64,000 nucleotides of DNA. Origin: VFZN01 sp963709325 (GTDB taxonomy: Bacteria; Acidobacteriota; Vicinamibacteria; Vicinamibacterales; UBA2999). The notes beneath the pieces were generated by a model that worked only from the letters and a program-made list of their open reading frames with translations, had not been told where the DNA came from and did no database searches. Both the position numbers and the translations under genes were made by a program. The stretch lies in the NCBI GenBank assembly GCA_963709325.1, contig CAVPVV010000003.1:2170001-2234000 (forward strand), in the 5' to 3' direction. Shown here piece by piece: positions 52,131-60,630 of this stretch; the first letter of the stretch is position 1; each line of letters opens with the position of its first letter.

Positions 52131-54587
52131 ACGTTTCGCGTCTGCAACTGCGGTGTTCGTTTCGGCAGGCGGTGCGCCCATCATGCGAAACGCCTGGCTG
52201 CGAACCACGCCCTGGATGAAGGCAGACATCTTGTAGTCCTGCTGCGCCGCGTCGCGCACGATCGCGCGAACCGTCGGCATGTCGTAGTACTCGAGCTGAC
52301 GGCCAAGCGCGTAGGTCATCAGGTTCTCGGTGAACGTCCGCCACAGCGTCTCCTCGTGCGAGAGGAGCGCCTGGCGCAGGCCGTCCGGCCCGTCGACCTT
52401 GGTGCCGTCATAGAGCTCGCCCTTCGGATCCACGGGAACGCCGCGATCGAAGTTTCGCCAGCGGCCGGTGACGTCGTAGTTCTCGAGCGCCAGGCCGAGC
52501 GGGTCGATCACGCGGTGGCAGGAGTTGCAGGCCGGGTTCTTGCGGTGCGTCTCCATCCGCTCGCGCACCGAGAGGACCCGCGCGCCGTCGGCGTCTTTCG
52601 TCTCCTCGAGCGCCGGCACGTTCGGCGGCGGCGGCGGCGGCGGTGAGCCGAGCAGCACCTGCATCACATACTTGCCGCGCTGCACCGGCGAGGTCCGGTC
52701 GGCCACCGAGGTGAGAAGCAGCACGCTGCCCTGTCCGAGGATGCCGCGCCGCGTCGACGGCAGCGACACCTTGCGGAACTCGTCGCCGGTGACGTTGGGA
52801 ATGCCGTAGTGCCGCGCGATCCGTTCGTTGACGAACGAGTAGTCGGCGGTGATCAGGTCGCGGGCGCTGCGGTCCTCGCGGACGAGGTACTCGAAGAACA
52901 TTTCGGTCTCGCGGCGCATCGCCTGCGAGAGCGAGCGATCCCAGTACGGGTAGAACAAGCCGTCGGGCCTGATCTTGTCCACATCCTGCAGCCGCAGCCA
53001 CTGCGAGGCGAAGCGGGTGGCGAGCGCGCTCGAGCGCGAATCGGACACCATCCGCTTCACCTGCTGGTCGAGCCCGGCGCGGGTGGAGAGCGTCCGCTGC
53101 AGGGCCGCCTGGCGGAGCGGCTCGTCGGGCAGTGTGCCCCACAGGAAGAAGGAGAGGCGCGATGCGAGCTCGACGTCGGCGACGCGATAGACGTTAGACG
53201 CCGCGGTGCCGGCCGGGGCCCGCTCGGCGCGGAAAACGAAGCGCGGGTTCGCGATGATGCCCTGCACCACCAGCCTGATGCCGTCCTCGAAGCTGCCGCT
53301 GGCCCGGCCATCGTTGTAGAACTTCATCGCGTCCTGCAGGTCCTGCGGCGAGCCCGATCCGCGGAAGGCGCGCTCGGTGAGCCCTTTCGCGATCTGAATC
53401 GCGCACTTCTCTTCCTCGCCCGGCGAGGTCGGGCGGCAAGTGAAGATGCGCTGCCGGCTGGGCGTGTCGGACACGCCGGTGACGGTGAGCGGTCCCTGAA
53501 TCGTGACGTCCTGGATATGCGGGAGGGCGGTGACGCCGAAGCCGGTGCCGATCCGCGTGTCGATCAGCGTCGAGTCGATCGGCGTCAGCAGATCGTCCAC
53601 GGGACCTGTGTAGTGGCGCGGGAACACCACCGCGATCCGTTGCGGCCCCGCCTTGATCTGAATCGGCGGCGTTTCCACGGTCATCGCCTTCTGGTCCGCG
53701 TCGCTCATGCCGGCGTGGACTTCGACGGTCGCGGCGTGTTCGCCGTTGATCAGGATCTCGACCGGCTCGTTCTTCTCGGCCAGCGCGATGGCGGTGTTGC
53801 CATAGAGCTCGCCCGAGACGGTCCGGACCATGATCACCTGGAACATGTAGGTGCCGTCGGCCGGGAACGTGTGCACGACCGACATGCCGCCGCGGGCGCC
53901 GAATGGCGTCCCTTCGACGTGGCGCATCTGCGACTCGAACTGCGGGATGCGATAGGTGACCGACGTCGCGCCGGCGCCGCGATCGCCAATCGCCAGCCGG
54001 CTGATCTGGCTTGCGGCCCGCAGGTAGCCTTCGAACAGCGCCGGAGAGAAGCTCTGCGCGTCGGCGACGTTGTCGAACCCGTGGCTGTTGGTATCGGGCG
54101 GCAGGTACAACGTCGGATCGATGTCGAGATCCAGCAGGTCCTTCACCGCATTGGCGTATTCGGTGCGGGTCAGGCGCTGGAACGGGCGCCATCCCGGGTT
54201 CGGACGCGCCGCCGCGGCCTGATCGAGCCGCGCTTCGAGGTGCCGCTGGAGCGCGGTCAACTCCGCCGCCGCCGGACGCTTGGCGCCAGCCGGCGGCATC
54301 ATCCCGGCCGCCAGCTTGCGGACGATCTTCTCCGAGACTTCCGCCGACGCGGCCGCCTTACCAGGTTCGAACGCCGCCAGCGTCAGCCCGCCCGCCTTGC
54401 CGCGATCGCTGTGGCAGCCGACACAGTAGGTCTTCACGAGCGCCGCATCCGCGTCGGTAGCAGCGGGAGCTGCGGGCGCGGCCGGCGGAGTCGCCGCCTG
54501 TGGCGAGGCCGGAGCCTGGCGGCCGTCGGCGCTCACCGCGAGGACCGTCAGCAGGGTGGCGAACACGCTCGCGAGCAGGGTCTTCAT
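52128..54587 (-). CDS. Exported DUF1592/DUF1588/DUF1587/DUF1585 haem protein (PSD1-type)
   Basis: An 819-residue exported protein. After the signal peptide (LLASVFATLLTVLAVSADG) comes a cytochrome-like domain with CVGCH (about 54-58), then DUF1587 (WRPFQRLTRTEYANAVKDLL), a beta-sandwich insert (VVHTFPADGTYMFQVIM, VEILINGEHAATVEV), DUF1592 (DVELASRLSFFLWGTLPDEP), DUF1588 (RRGILGQGSVLLLTSVADRT), a second haem motif CNSCH (about 690) and DUF1585 (FTENLMTYALGRQLEYYDMP). These proteins are abundant in Acidobacteriota and Planctomycetes, are probably periplasmic oxidoreductases, and have no proven substrate. It leads the minus-strand set with DUF1552, ankyrin and DUF1080-like genes. Confidence 0.93.
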   Translation of the reverse strand: MKTLLASVFATLLTVLAVSADGRQAPASPQAATPPAAPAAPAATDADAALVKTYCVGCHSDRGKAGGLTLAAFEPGKAAASAEVSEKIVRKLAAGMMPPAGAKRPAAAELTALQRHLEARLDQAAAARPNPGWRPFQRLTRTEYANAVKDLLDLDIDPTLYLPPDTNSHGFDNVADAQSFSPALFEGYLRAASQISRLAIGDRGAGATSVTYRIPQFESQMRHVEGTPFGARGGMSVVHTFPADGTYMFQVIMVRTVSGELYGNTAIALAEKNEPVEILINGEHAATVEVHAGMSDADQKAMTVETPPIQIKAGPQRIAVVFPRHYTGPVDDLLTPIDSTLIDTRIGTGFGVTALPHIQDVTIQGPLTVTGVSDTPSRQRIFTCRPTSPGEEEKCAIQIAKGLTERAFRGSGSPQDLQDAMKFYNDGRASGSFEDGIRLVVQGIIANPRFVFRAERAPAGTAASNVYRVADVELASRLSFFLWGTLPDEPLRQAALQRTLSTRAGLDQQVKRMVSDSRSSALATRFASQWLRLQDVDKIRPDGLFYPYWDRSLSQAMRRETEMFFEYLVREDRSARDLITADYSFVNERIARHYGIPNVTGDEFRKVSLPSTRRGILGQGSVLLLTSVADRTSPVQRGKYVMQVLLGSPPPPPPPNVPALEETKDADGARVLSVRERMETHRKNPACNSCHRVIDPLGLALENYDVTGRWRNFDRGVPVDPKGELYDGTKVDGPDGLRQALLSHEETLWRTFTENLMTYALGRQLEYYDMPTVRAIVRDAAQQDYKMSAFIQGVVRSQAFRMMGAPPAETNTAVADAKR

Positions 54588-54984
54588 CCTCGTCCTCGAG
54601 CCGCCGAAACGACGCGGCGGATTACAGACACTTGACGCCGGCTGGCCTGGAAATCCCGTTGACTCCCGTCCAGAGACACGAAGTCCGAGCCGGCCGGGCA
54701 CAGCCCAGCCAGCCCGTCCTGGGCCGCCTCCCGCGAGTATACGAATCCCGTTCCGGGAATTGTCGGCATTTGTGTTTCAAATTGTTCTCCGACAGGGCTT
54801 TGCGGGGTGGGGAGCTCAATGGTCTGGCTCAGCCAGGGACCCCGGAATTGTTCCAAATTGTTGTCGGCCCGGATCGGCAAATGCCGGCTAACAAGTTGAT
54901 TTTAAAGCCCTTTCAGGCGAATCACGTCTCTTGACAGTATCGATACCGTACGTCGCGATACTCACTTTCCGGAGGGACGGCAGC
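54588..54984. promoter_or_regulatory. Divergent control region between the haem-protein and Oar-type receptor genes
   Basis: No gene is seen in these 397 bases. AATTGT occurs four times (54758, 54780, 54846, 54856), and TGTCGG/CCGACA form an inverted pair around the first two. A TTGACA hexamer at 54931-54936 is followed by the perfect palindrome GTATCGATAC (54937-54946) and by GCGATA at 54955-54960, 18 bases from the hexamer, a possible sigma70-type promoter with an operator in its spacer. The ribosome site of the receptor gene is GGAGGGA, just before ATG 54985. Confidence 0.5.
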
Positions 54985-57855
54985 ATGTTCCAGGACAGGA
55001 ATGCCTGGGCGGGGGTGGCCTGCGGCCTGCTCCTGCTCGCGCTTACGGCCGGTCACGCACTCGCCCAATCGACCACCGGTTCGATCATCGGCACGGTGAG
55101 GGATTCCACCGGGGGCGCCCTGCCTGGTGTCACGGTCACCGCGGTGAACCAGTCGAACGGGGCGACCCGCGAGACTGTCACCGACGAACTCGGCGCCTAC
55201 CGCGTCACGGCCCTCAATCCGGGGCTCTACACGCTCACCATCTCTTTGGCCGGCTTCGAGAACCTGAAGCGGTCTGACGTGCGCGTCAACATCGCCTCGC
55301 AGGTCGAGATACCGCTCGCTCTGCAGATGGCCGGCGTCCAGGAGAGCGTCACGGTCTCGGCCTCGGCGCCGCTGGTTGACACCACGGCGCAGGCAGTGCG
55401 AACGCTGGTGGAGTCCAAGCAGATCTCCTCGCTCCCCTTGAAGAGCCGCGACTTCCTCGACCTCGCGCTGCTCGCACCTGGTGTGGTCAGCGACCAGGGC
55501 TCGGCGCAGGGCGGGCAGACCGACTCGATCTCCTTCGGCGGAATGAGCGAGAACTACAAGTCGATGTGGCTGGAGGGCGTGGACTTCAACGACGAGGTCA
55601 CCGGCGGCGGCAGCGCGTTGTCGTCCGCGACCCGCATCGCGCTTGCCCAGGAGGCGATCCAGGAGTTCCAAGTGATGGCCAACTCCTACTCCGCGGAGTT
55701 CGGACGCTCGGCGTCGGGCGCGATCAACATCCTGACCAAGTCCGGCGGCAACCAGGTGCACGGCAGCGGTTTCTACTTCCGCCGCGACGATGCCTACGAC
55801 CAGCCGAACTATTTCGCCGAGAAGGTGCCGCCCTTCAAGATCGAGCAATACGGTGCCACCGTTGGCGGCCCGGTCATCACGAACAAGCTGTTCTACTTCG
55901 GCTCGTGGGAGAAACGCGCCAACAACCGCTCGGTCCAGGTCAACATCCCGGTGTCGATCCGCGATTACGTCGCCTCGCTCGGCTACGACACCCGCACCGA
56001 CGTCCCGGTCACGACGAGCGAGAACAACGTGTTCGCCAAGGGCACGTACATCGTCAGCCAGGCCCACACGTTCAACGGGACCTATATGTACGACCACCGC
56101 GATCTGTTCAGCCAGCAGACCGGCGGCGACGGCGCGGGGGACCACGGCTATGACGACCAGCGGCGCGCCTGGTTCTTCGTCGGCAACCTGACGTCGGTCC
56201 TGCGCAGCAACATGGTCAACGAGTTCCGGGCCAGCGTGTCGCACCAGGCGCTCGACCGCGTGCTGCCGTCGGGATCGGTCTCGCGGCCGGAGATCCGCTT
56301 CCCTACCGTTCAGTTCGGCCGGGCCAGCAACGTGCCGCAGGCGCGCAGCCAGGACAACTACATCCTGACCAACGCCACCAACTACAACTTCGTCGGCAAG
56401 GGCACGCACGACCTGAAGTTCGGGTTCGAGATGAACCTGGTGCCGACGACCAGCACGATCAACCAGTCGTTCAACGGGCTGTTCGAGTTCCTGCAGGACC
56501 GGCCCGTCGATCCCAACGATCCGAACACGCTGCCGTTCCGCTTCACGCAGGGCATCGAGCTGCGCGGCGAGCTGGCGGCGATGAACCGCGACGTCGACAT
56601 CTACTCGACGTTCATCAACGACCAGTGGCGGCCGGCCAGCAACCTGACGATCAACCTGGGGCTGCGCTACGACTGGCAGTTCTGGAAGAAAGACCTCAAC
56701 GGCCAGGACATCCCGAGCGACATTCCGATCGAGGAATTCTGGGTCCGCCACGTCACGGGGGATCTCAAGGGCCAGAACTTCAAGGCCGCGCCCAACGACC
56801 TGAACAACTTCGCGCCGCGTCTCGGCGCCATCTGGAACCCGGGTGACGACGGCCGGACCGTGGTGCGCGGCGGCTACGGAATGTATTACGACCAGATCAA
56901 CACGACGACGATGCGCGGCGTCGTCGCCGGCTATCCCGGGTTCATCACGACCCAGATTGCCAACGACTCGCGATCCGGCCTGCGGATCCCGAACAGCTTC
57001 TTCCCGAACCTGCCGCCGGCGAGCCTGACGTTCCCCGAGGCCCAGGGCTCAGCGTTCAACATCGCCAACCCGGATGCCCGATCGCCGTACACCCACCAGC
57101 TGACCGGCGGGTTCACGCGCCAGCTGGGCTCGGCCTACGCCTTCAACTTCGACTACGTCTACATGCGGGGGGAGCGCTTCCCGGTCACCCGCAACGTCAA
57201 CGCGCGGCTGCCGGACCGGACGTTCCCCATCCTGCCGAGCGGCACCAGGCTGAACCTGTACGATTCGGTCTCGCCGATGCGCATCCATCAGGCACAGTTC
57301 CGCGTCCAGCGGCGGTTCTCTGACAAGCTCGGGTTCCTGGTCGGCTACACGCTGGGCAACGCCAAGACGATCGCCAACAACGGCACTCCGTCGGACAACT
57401 ACGATCTGATGGCGGACTGGGGGCCGACGTCGAACGACGTGCGTCACCGCTTCGTGACCAACGCGGTCTACGAGATGATCTGGGGCATCCAGGTCGGCGG
57501 CATCGTCACTGCCAACTCGGCGCCACCCTACAACATCACCACCGGCGCCGACGCGAACGGCGACAGCGTCAACAACGACCGGCCGGAGGGCGTCGGCTTC
57601 AACTCGGCGCGGGGCGACGCGTTCTTCACGACCGACCTGCGTCTGTCGAAGAAGTTCGGCCTCGGTCGCGGCGCCACCGCGGAGGTGCTGTGGGAGATGT
57701 TCAACGTGTTCAACACGGTGAACTTCACCAACTATCAAGGTAACCAGAGCGCCGCACCAGGCTTCACCGCGACAGGCATCCCGACGGGCTTCGGCGAACC
57801 GCGGCAGGCGTTCGATCCGTTCCAGGGTCAATTGGGGTTCAAACTGATCTTCTAA
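54985..57855 (+). CDS. Oar-type TonB-dependent receptor with a carboxypeptidase-regulatory domain
   Basis: An intact 956-residue outer-membrane receptor. The signal peptide is VACGLLLLALTAGHALAQ, the CarboxypepD_reg domain has GSIIGTVRDSTGGALPGVTV and GAYRVTALNPGLYTLTISLA, the plug has PLVDTTAQAVRTLVESKQIS, SLPLKSRDFLDLALLAPGVV and SAEFGRSASGAINILTKSGG, and the barrel ends FQGQLGFKLIF with terminal Phe. Oar proteins bind or move large ligands and are among the most amplified families in this phylum. ATG 54985 with GGAGGGA fits the signal peptide; an earlier TTG at 54931 would overlap the promoter. It is divergent from the haem-protein operon and 85 bases upstream of the TAXI gene. Confidence 0.95.
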   Translation: MFQDRNAWAGVACGLLLLALTAGHALAQSTTGSIIGTVRDSTGGALPGVTVTAVNQSNGATRETVTDELGAYRVTALNPGLYTLTISLAGFENLKRSDVRVNIASQVEIPLALQMAGVQESVTVSASAPLVDTTAQAVRTLVESKQISSLPLKSRDFLDLALLAPGVVSDQGSAQGGQTDSISFGGMSENYKSMWLEGVDFNDEVTGGGSALSSATRIALAQEAIQEFQVMANSYSAEFGRSASGAINILTKSGGNQVHGSGFYFRRDDAYDQPNYFAEKVPPFKIEQYGATVGGPVITNKLFYFGSWEKRANNRSVQVNIPVSIRDYVASLGYDTRTDVPVTTSENNVFAKGTYIVSQAHTFNGTYMYDHRDLFSQQTGGDGAGDHGYDDQRRAWFFVGNLTSVLRSNMVNEFRASVSHQALDRVLPSGSVSRPEIRFPTVQFGRASNVPQARSQDNYILTNATNYNFVGKGTHDLKFGFEMNLVPTTSTINQSFNGLFEFLQDRPVDPNDPNTLPFRFTQGIELRGELAAMNRDVDIYSTFINDQWRPASNLTINLGLRYDWQFWKKDLNGQDIPSDIPIEEFWVRHVTGDLKGQNFKAAPNDLNNFAPRLGAIWNPGDDGRTVVRGGYGMYYDQINTTTMRGVVAGYPGFITTQIANDSRSGLRIPNSFFPNLPPASLTFPEAQGSAFNIANPDARSPYTHQLTGGFTRQLGSAYAFNFDYVYMRGERFPVTRNVNARLPDRTFPILPSGTRLNLYDSVSPMRIHQAQFRVQRRFSDKLGFLVGYTLGNAKTIANNGTPSDNYDLMADWGPTSNDVRHRFVTNAVYEMIWGIQVGGIVTANSAPPYNITTGADANGDSVNNDRPEGVGFNSARGDAFFTTDLRLSKKFGLGRGATAEVLWEMFNVFNTVNFTNYQGNQSAAPGFTATGIPTGFGEPRQAFDPFQGQLGFKLIF

Positions 57856-57860
57856 GGGCA

Positions 57861-58016
57861 GGAACCAGGAACTGGGAACTAGGAACTAGGAACTAGGAGT
57901 TAGGAGTTAGGAGTCAGGAAAGAGCAAGATTCACCAATCAATGAATCCGGCCTCAATTTCCTGGTTCCTGGTTCCCTTCTCCTGGTTCCTGGTTCCTTTC
58001 TCCTGGTTCCTGCTCT
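57861..58016. repeat. Mirrored heptamer arrays spanning the TAXI gene start
   Basis: The left arm (57861-57918) is built from GGAACTA/GGAACCA/GGAGTTA units. The right arm (57957-58016) is the complement, CTGGTTC units with 21-base periodicity. The spacer of about 38 bases holds ATG 57941, and the right arm is translated as SWFLVPF, SWFLVPF, SWFLLL. Confidence 0.85.
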
Positions 58017-58927
58017 TGACGGCGTGCGCGGCGCCGCCTTCGCCCGCCCCGCCAATATCGCTGCTGATTGCGACCGGCGGCCCGGGAGGCGCGTACTACC
58101 CGCTCGGACAGGAGCTGTCGCGCGTCTATGCGGAGCGCGTGGCCGGCATCCGCCCCAGCATCGAGCCGGGCACGTCGGGACAGAACGTCCGCCGCGTCGA
58201 GGAGGGAACGGCGCAGGTCGCATTCACGCAGGCCGACGTCGCCTACACCGCGTATCGCCGCGGCACCGAAGACGCGCCGCATCCGTTCAGCGAGCTGCGC
58301 GGCATCGCGGTGTTGTGGGTCAACACCGTCCACATCGCGGTCCCGCAGGCCAGCCGTCTCCGGGCAGTGACCGACTTGCGCGGGCGGCGGGTCGCGGTCG
58401 GCACGCGCGGCAGCGGCACCGAAACCCTGGCCCGGATTGTCCTCGAATCCTACGGCTTGGGCTACGGCGACGTGCAGCCCGACTTCGCCAGTTTCGTTCG
58501 TACTGTCGAGACGATGCGCGCCGGCGAAGCCGACGCCGGGTTCGTCGTCGCCGGCATGCCGGCCGACGCGATGGCCGATCTCGCGCGCGACCCTGGGGTG
58601 CGGCTGCTCCCGGTTCCTCCCGATCACGTCCAGGTCATGCGCGCGCAGTACCCGTTCCTGGAGCCGATGATCGTCAAGGCCGGCACCTATGCGAATCAGG
58701 ATGACGCCGTGGAGACGGTTGGCGTCAGCAACCTGCTCCTGTGCAGGCGCGACCTGGACGAAGCGCTCGTCTACCAGCTCACCCGCGCGTTCTTCGAGGC
58801 GTTGCCGCGGCTCGTGACGGCCAACCCGGCCGCGGCGTTGATCGATCCGGAGCAGGCACCGGCAACGCCGATTCCGCTCCACCCCGGGGCGGCCCGTTAT
58901 TATCGCGAACGCGAGATCACGCAGTGA
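57941..58927 (+). CDS. TAXI-family solute-binding lipoprotein
   Basis: A 328-residue TAXI (TRAP-associated extracytoplasmic immunogenic) solute-binding protein. The signal peptide contains two exact SWFLVPF repeats and a third partial one and ends at the lipobox FLLLTACAAP, so the protein is lipid-anchored. The TAXI domain has LLIATGGPGGAYYPLGQELS, PSIEPGTSGQNVRRVEEGTA, QVAFTQADVAYTAYRRGT, AVTDLRGRRVAVGTRGSGTE and VIVAGM-type loop residues (GFVVAGMPADAM). No TRAP membrane subunit is near. Instead a histidine kinase overlaps its stop by one base (TGATG), so it most likely feeds a signal to that kinase. No ribosome site is evident upstream of ATG 57941. Confidence 0.9.
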   Translation: MNPASISWFLVPFSWFLVPFSWFLLLTACAAPPSPAPPISLLIATGGPGGAYYPLGQELSRVYAERVAGIRPSIEPGTSGQNVRRVEEGTAQVAFTQADVAYTAYRRGTEDAPHPFSELRGIAVLWVNTVHIAVPQASRLRAVTDLRGRRVAVGTRGSGTETLARIVLESYGLGYGDVQPDFASFVRTVETMRAGEADAGFVVAGMPADAMADLARDPGVRLLPVPPDHVQVMRAQYPFLEPMIVKAGTYANQDDAVETVGVSNLLLCRRDLDEALVYQLTRAFFEALPRLVTANPAAALIDPEQAPATPIPLHPGAARYYREREITQ

Positions 58928-60630
58928 TGTTCCGCTTTCGCCGCTCCAGGGACCCGGAGCGTGGCACGCGATGGCCGTCGACCATCCTGGTGTTCGCCGC
59001 TGGTCTGTTGCTCGCGACGGCGACCCTGGTGACGCTGGCGTGGACCGCGATCAACGAGATGCGGCACAGCACGGCGCTGCTGCTCGAGCAGCGCGCCAGC
59101 GAAGTCGTCGCCCTGACCAGCGTCGCGCTCAATCGCGACATGAAGGGCGCGTGGCTGTCGATGCTGGTGCCGCTCGACGCCGGCGACATCACCGAATTGC
59201 CGCCCTACGACCTTCTGCAGCGAAGCAGCCGCGCGTTCGCGCGGTTCCCGTACCCGGAGTCCTTCATCGTCTGGACCGCCGCCGGCGGGCCGCGAGGCCG
59301 GACCTTCGCGTTCAATCGGTCGGATCGACCCGTGCCCTGGCAGACCGCCGAGCCCGACGCGCAGCCGTATCCGGTGCGCCTCCTCCAGGATCCGAAGGTG
59401 CTCGAGCCGCTCGTCGCGGTGCTGCGCGGCGACGCCCGGAGCGGGCAACGCTTCGGCCTGCGCGAGACCGTGTTCGAAGGCGTGCCATATCAGATCATCG
59501 TTCACTACCTGTTCACCTCGCCGGGCCCGCCTGAGCTGACCGGGCTGGTCGCGATGACGGTCAATCTCGACTGGGTTCGTCGCGAATACCTGACGGAACT
59601 GCTGCGGCAGGTCGCGGCCATCGACGGCAACGCCAACGCGATGGCAGTCACCGTCCTCGACGAGAGCGGACACGAGGTGGCCAGCAGCATGAGGGAACGG
59701 GCGTCAAGCCCAGTGCGGCGGCGCACCTTTCCACTGCTGTTCATGGAGCCGGCGCTGGTCTCGTCGCTGCCCACGGACCATCCGCCGATTCGGATGTGGA
59801 CAACGCTGGTGCAGCCGGCCGCCGCCAGCACCAGCGCCACAACTGCGCTCGGAACGCGGCTGCTGCTCATCGCCTCCCTGGCTGCTGCGGCGTCGCTGGT
59901 CGCGCTCCTGCTCGTCGTGCGCGCGGTGCGGGTCCGCGGCGAGCTCGCCGCGATGAAGACCGATTTCGTCGCCGCGATCACGCACGAGTTGAAGACGCCG
60001 CTCTCGCTGATCAAGCTGGTCGGCGACACGCTCGAGAAAGGCCGCTACACCTCGCCAGACACCATTCGTGAATACGCGACGATCCTCTCGCAGGAGGAGC
60101 GGCGGCTCAGTCACGTCGTAGAGAACCTGCTCACCTACTCGCGACTGAGCGAGCTGGATCCGAAGTCGCGTGCCGAAGCGGTGGACATTGTCGAAATCGT
60201 CGAGGACGCGATGGAACCGTTCCGGCCGCATCTGTCGGCGCTCGGCTTCTCCGAAGAGATGTGCGTCTCGCACGATCTCCCGCAGGTCAGGGTCGATCGC
60301 GTCGCCCTCGCGCAGGCGTTCGGCAACCTGATCGACAACGCGATCAAGTATTCGCCGGAGCGGCGGCACCTGTCGGTGGCGGGTACGGTCGAGGGAAAAT
60401 ACGTGCGCGTCTCGTTCTCGGACAAGGGCCGCGGGATTCCGGGGGATGAAATCCCGCGGGTATTCGATCGCTTCTATCGCGGGCGGGCGGCCGGCGAGTT
60501 TGGAAGCGGGCTGGGACTGTCAATCGTGCGGCGAATCGTCGAGCAGCACGGAGGCGCGGTCGAGATTTCGAGCTCGCCCGGCAACGGCACCACCGTCCGG
60601 GTTTCGCTGCCGGCACTCTCACGCGGATGA
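58927..60630 (+). CDS. Sensor histidine kinase coupled to the TAXI lipoprotein
   Basis: A 567-residue kinase. Helix 1 is STILVFAAGLLLATATLVTL (about 18-38), helix 2 LLLIASLAAAASLVALLLVV (about 312-332), with a periplasmic sensor of about 270 residues (LLEQRASEVVALTSVALNRD, DLLQRSSRAFARFPYPESFI, IIVHYLFTSPGPPELTGLVA). The transmitter has the H-box FVAAITHELKTPLSLIKLV (His near 353), the N-box FGNLIDNAIKYSPERRH, the G1 box SDKGRGIPGDEIPRVFDRFY and the G2 box GSGLGLSIVRRIVEQHGG. ATG 58927 overlaps the TAXI stop and its own stop overlaps the regulator start, so all three are co-translated. Confidence 0.93.
   Translation: MFRFRRSRDPERGTRWPSTILVFAAGLLLATATLVTLAWTAINEMRHSTALLLEQRASEVVALTSVALNRDMKGAWLSMLVPLDAGDITELPPYDLLQRSSRAFARFPYPESFIVWTAAGGPRGRTFAFNRSDRPVPWQTAEPDAQPYPVRLLQDPKVLEPLVAVLRGDARSGQRFGLRETVFEGVPYQIIVHYLFTSPGPPELTGLVAMTVNLDWVRREYLTELLRQVAAIDGNANAMAVTVLDESGHEVASSMRERASSPVRRRTFPLLFMEPALVSSLPTDHPPIRMWTTLVQPAAASTSATTALGTRLLLIASLAAAASLVALLLVVRAVRVRGELAAMKTDFVAAITHELKTPLSLIKLVGDTLEKGRYTSPDTIREYATILSQEERRLSHVVENLLTYSRLSELDPKSRAEAVDIVEIVEDAMEPFRPHLSALGFSEEMCVSHDLPQVRVDRVALAQAFGNLIDNAIKYSPERRHLSVAGTVEGKYVRVSFSDKGRGIPGDEIPRVFDRFYRGRAAGEFGSGLGLSIVRRIVEQHGGAVEISSSPGNGTTVRVSLPALSRG

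Noticed and set aside
50680..52131. 483-codon plus-strand frame over the DUF1552 gene
   Set aside because: Shadow frame; the minus-strand DUF1552 protein has a signal peptide, family motifs and a ribosome site.
52809..54635. 608-codon open frame on the plus strand opposite the DUF1592 protein
   Set aside because: Arg/Ala/Asp-rich composition and exact antiparallel overlap with a well-conserved gene mark it as a high-GC shadow frame.
54922..56751. 609-codon open frame on the minus strand opposite the second Oar-type receptor
   Set aside because: Low-complexity His/Val/Arg/Asp composition and full overlap with a conserved receptor gene.
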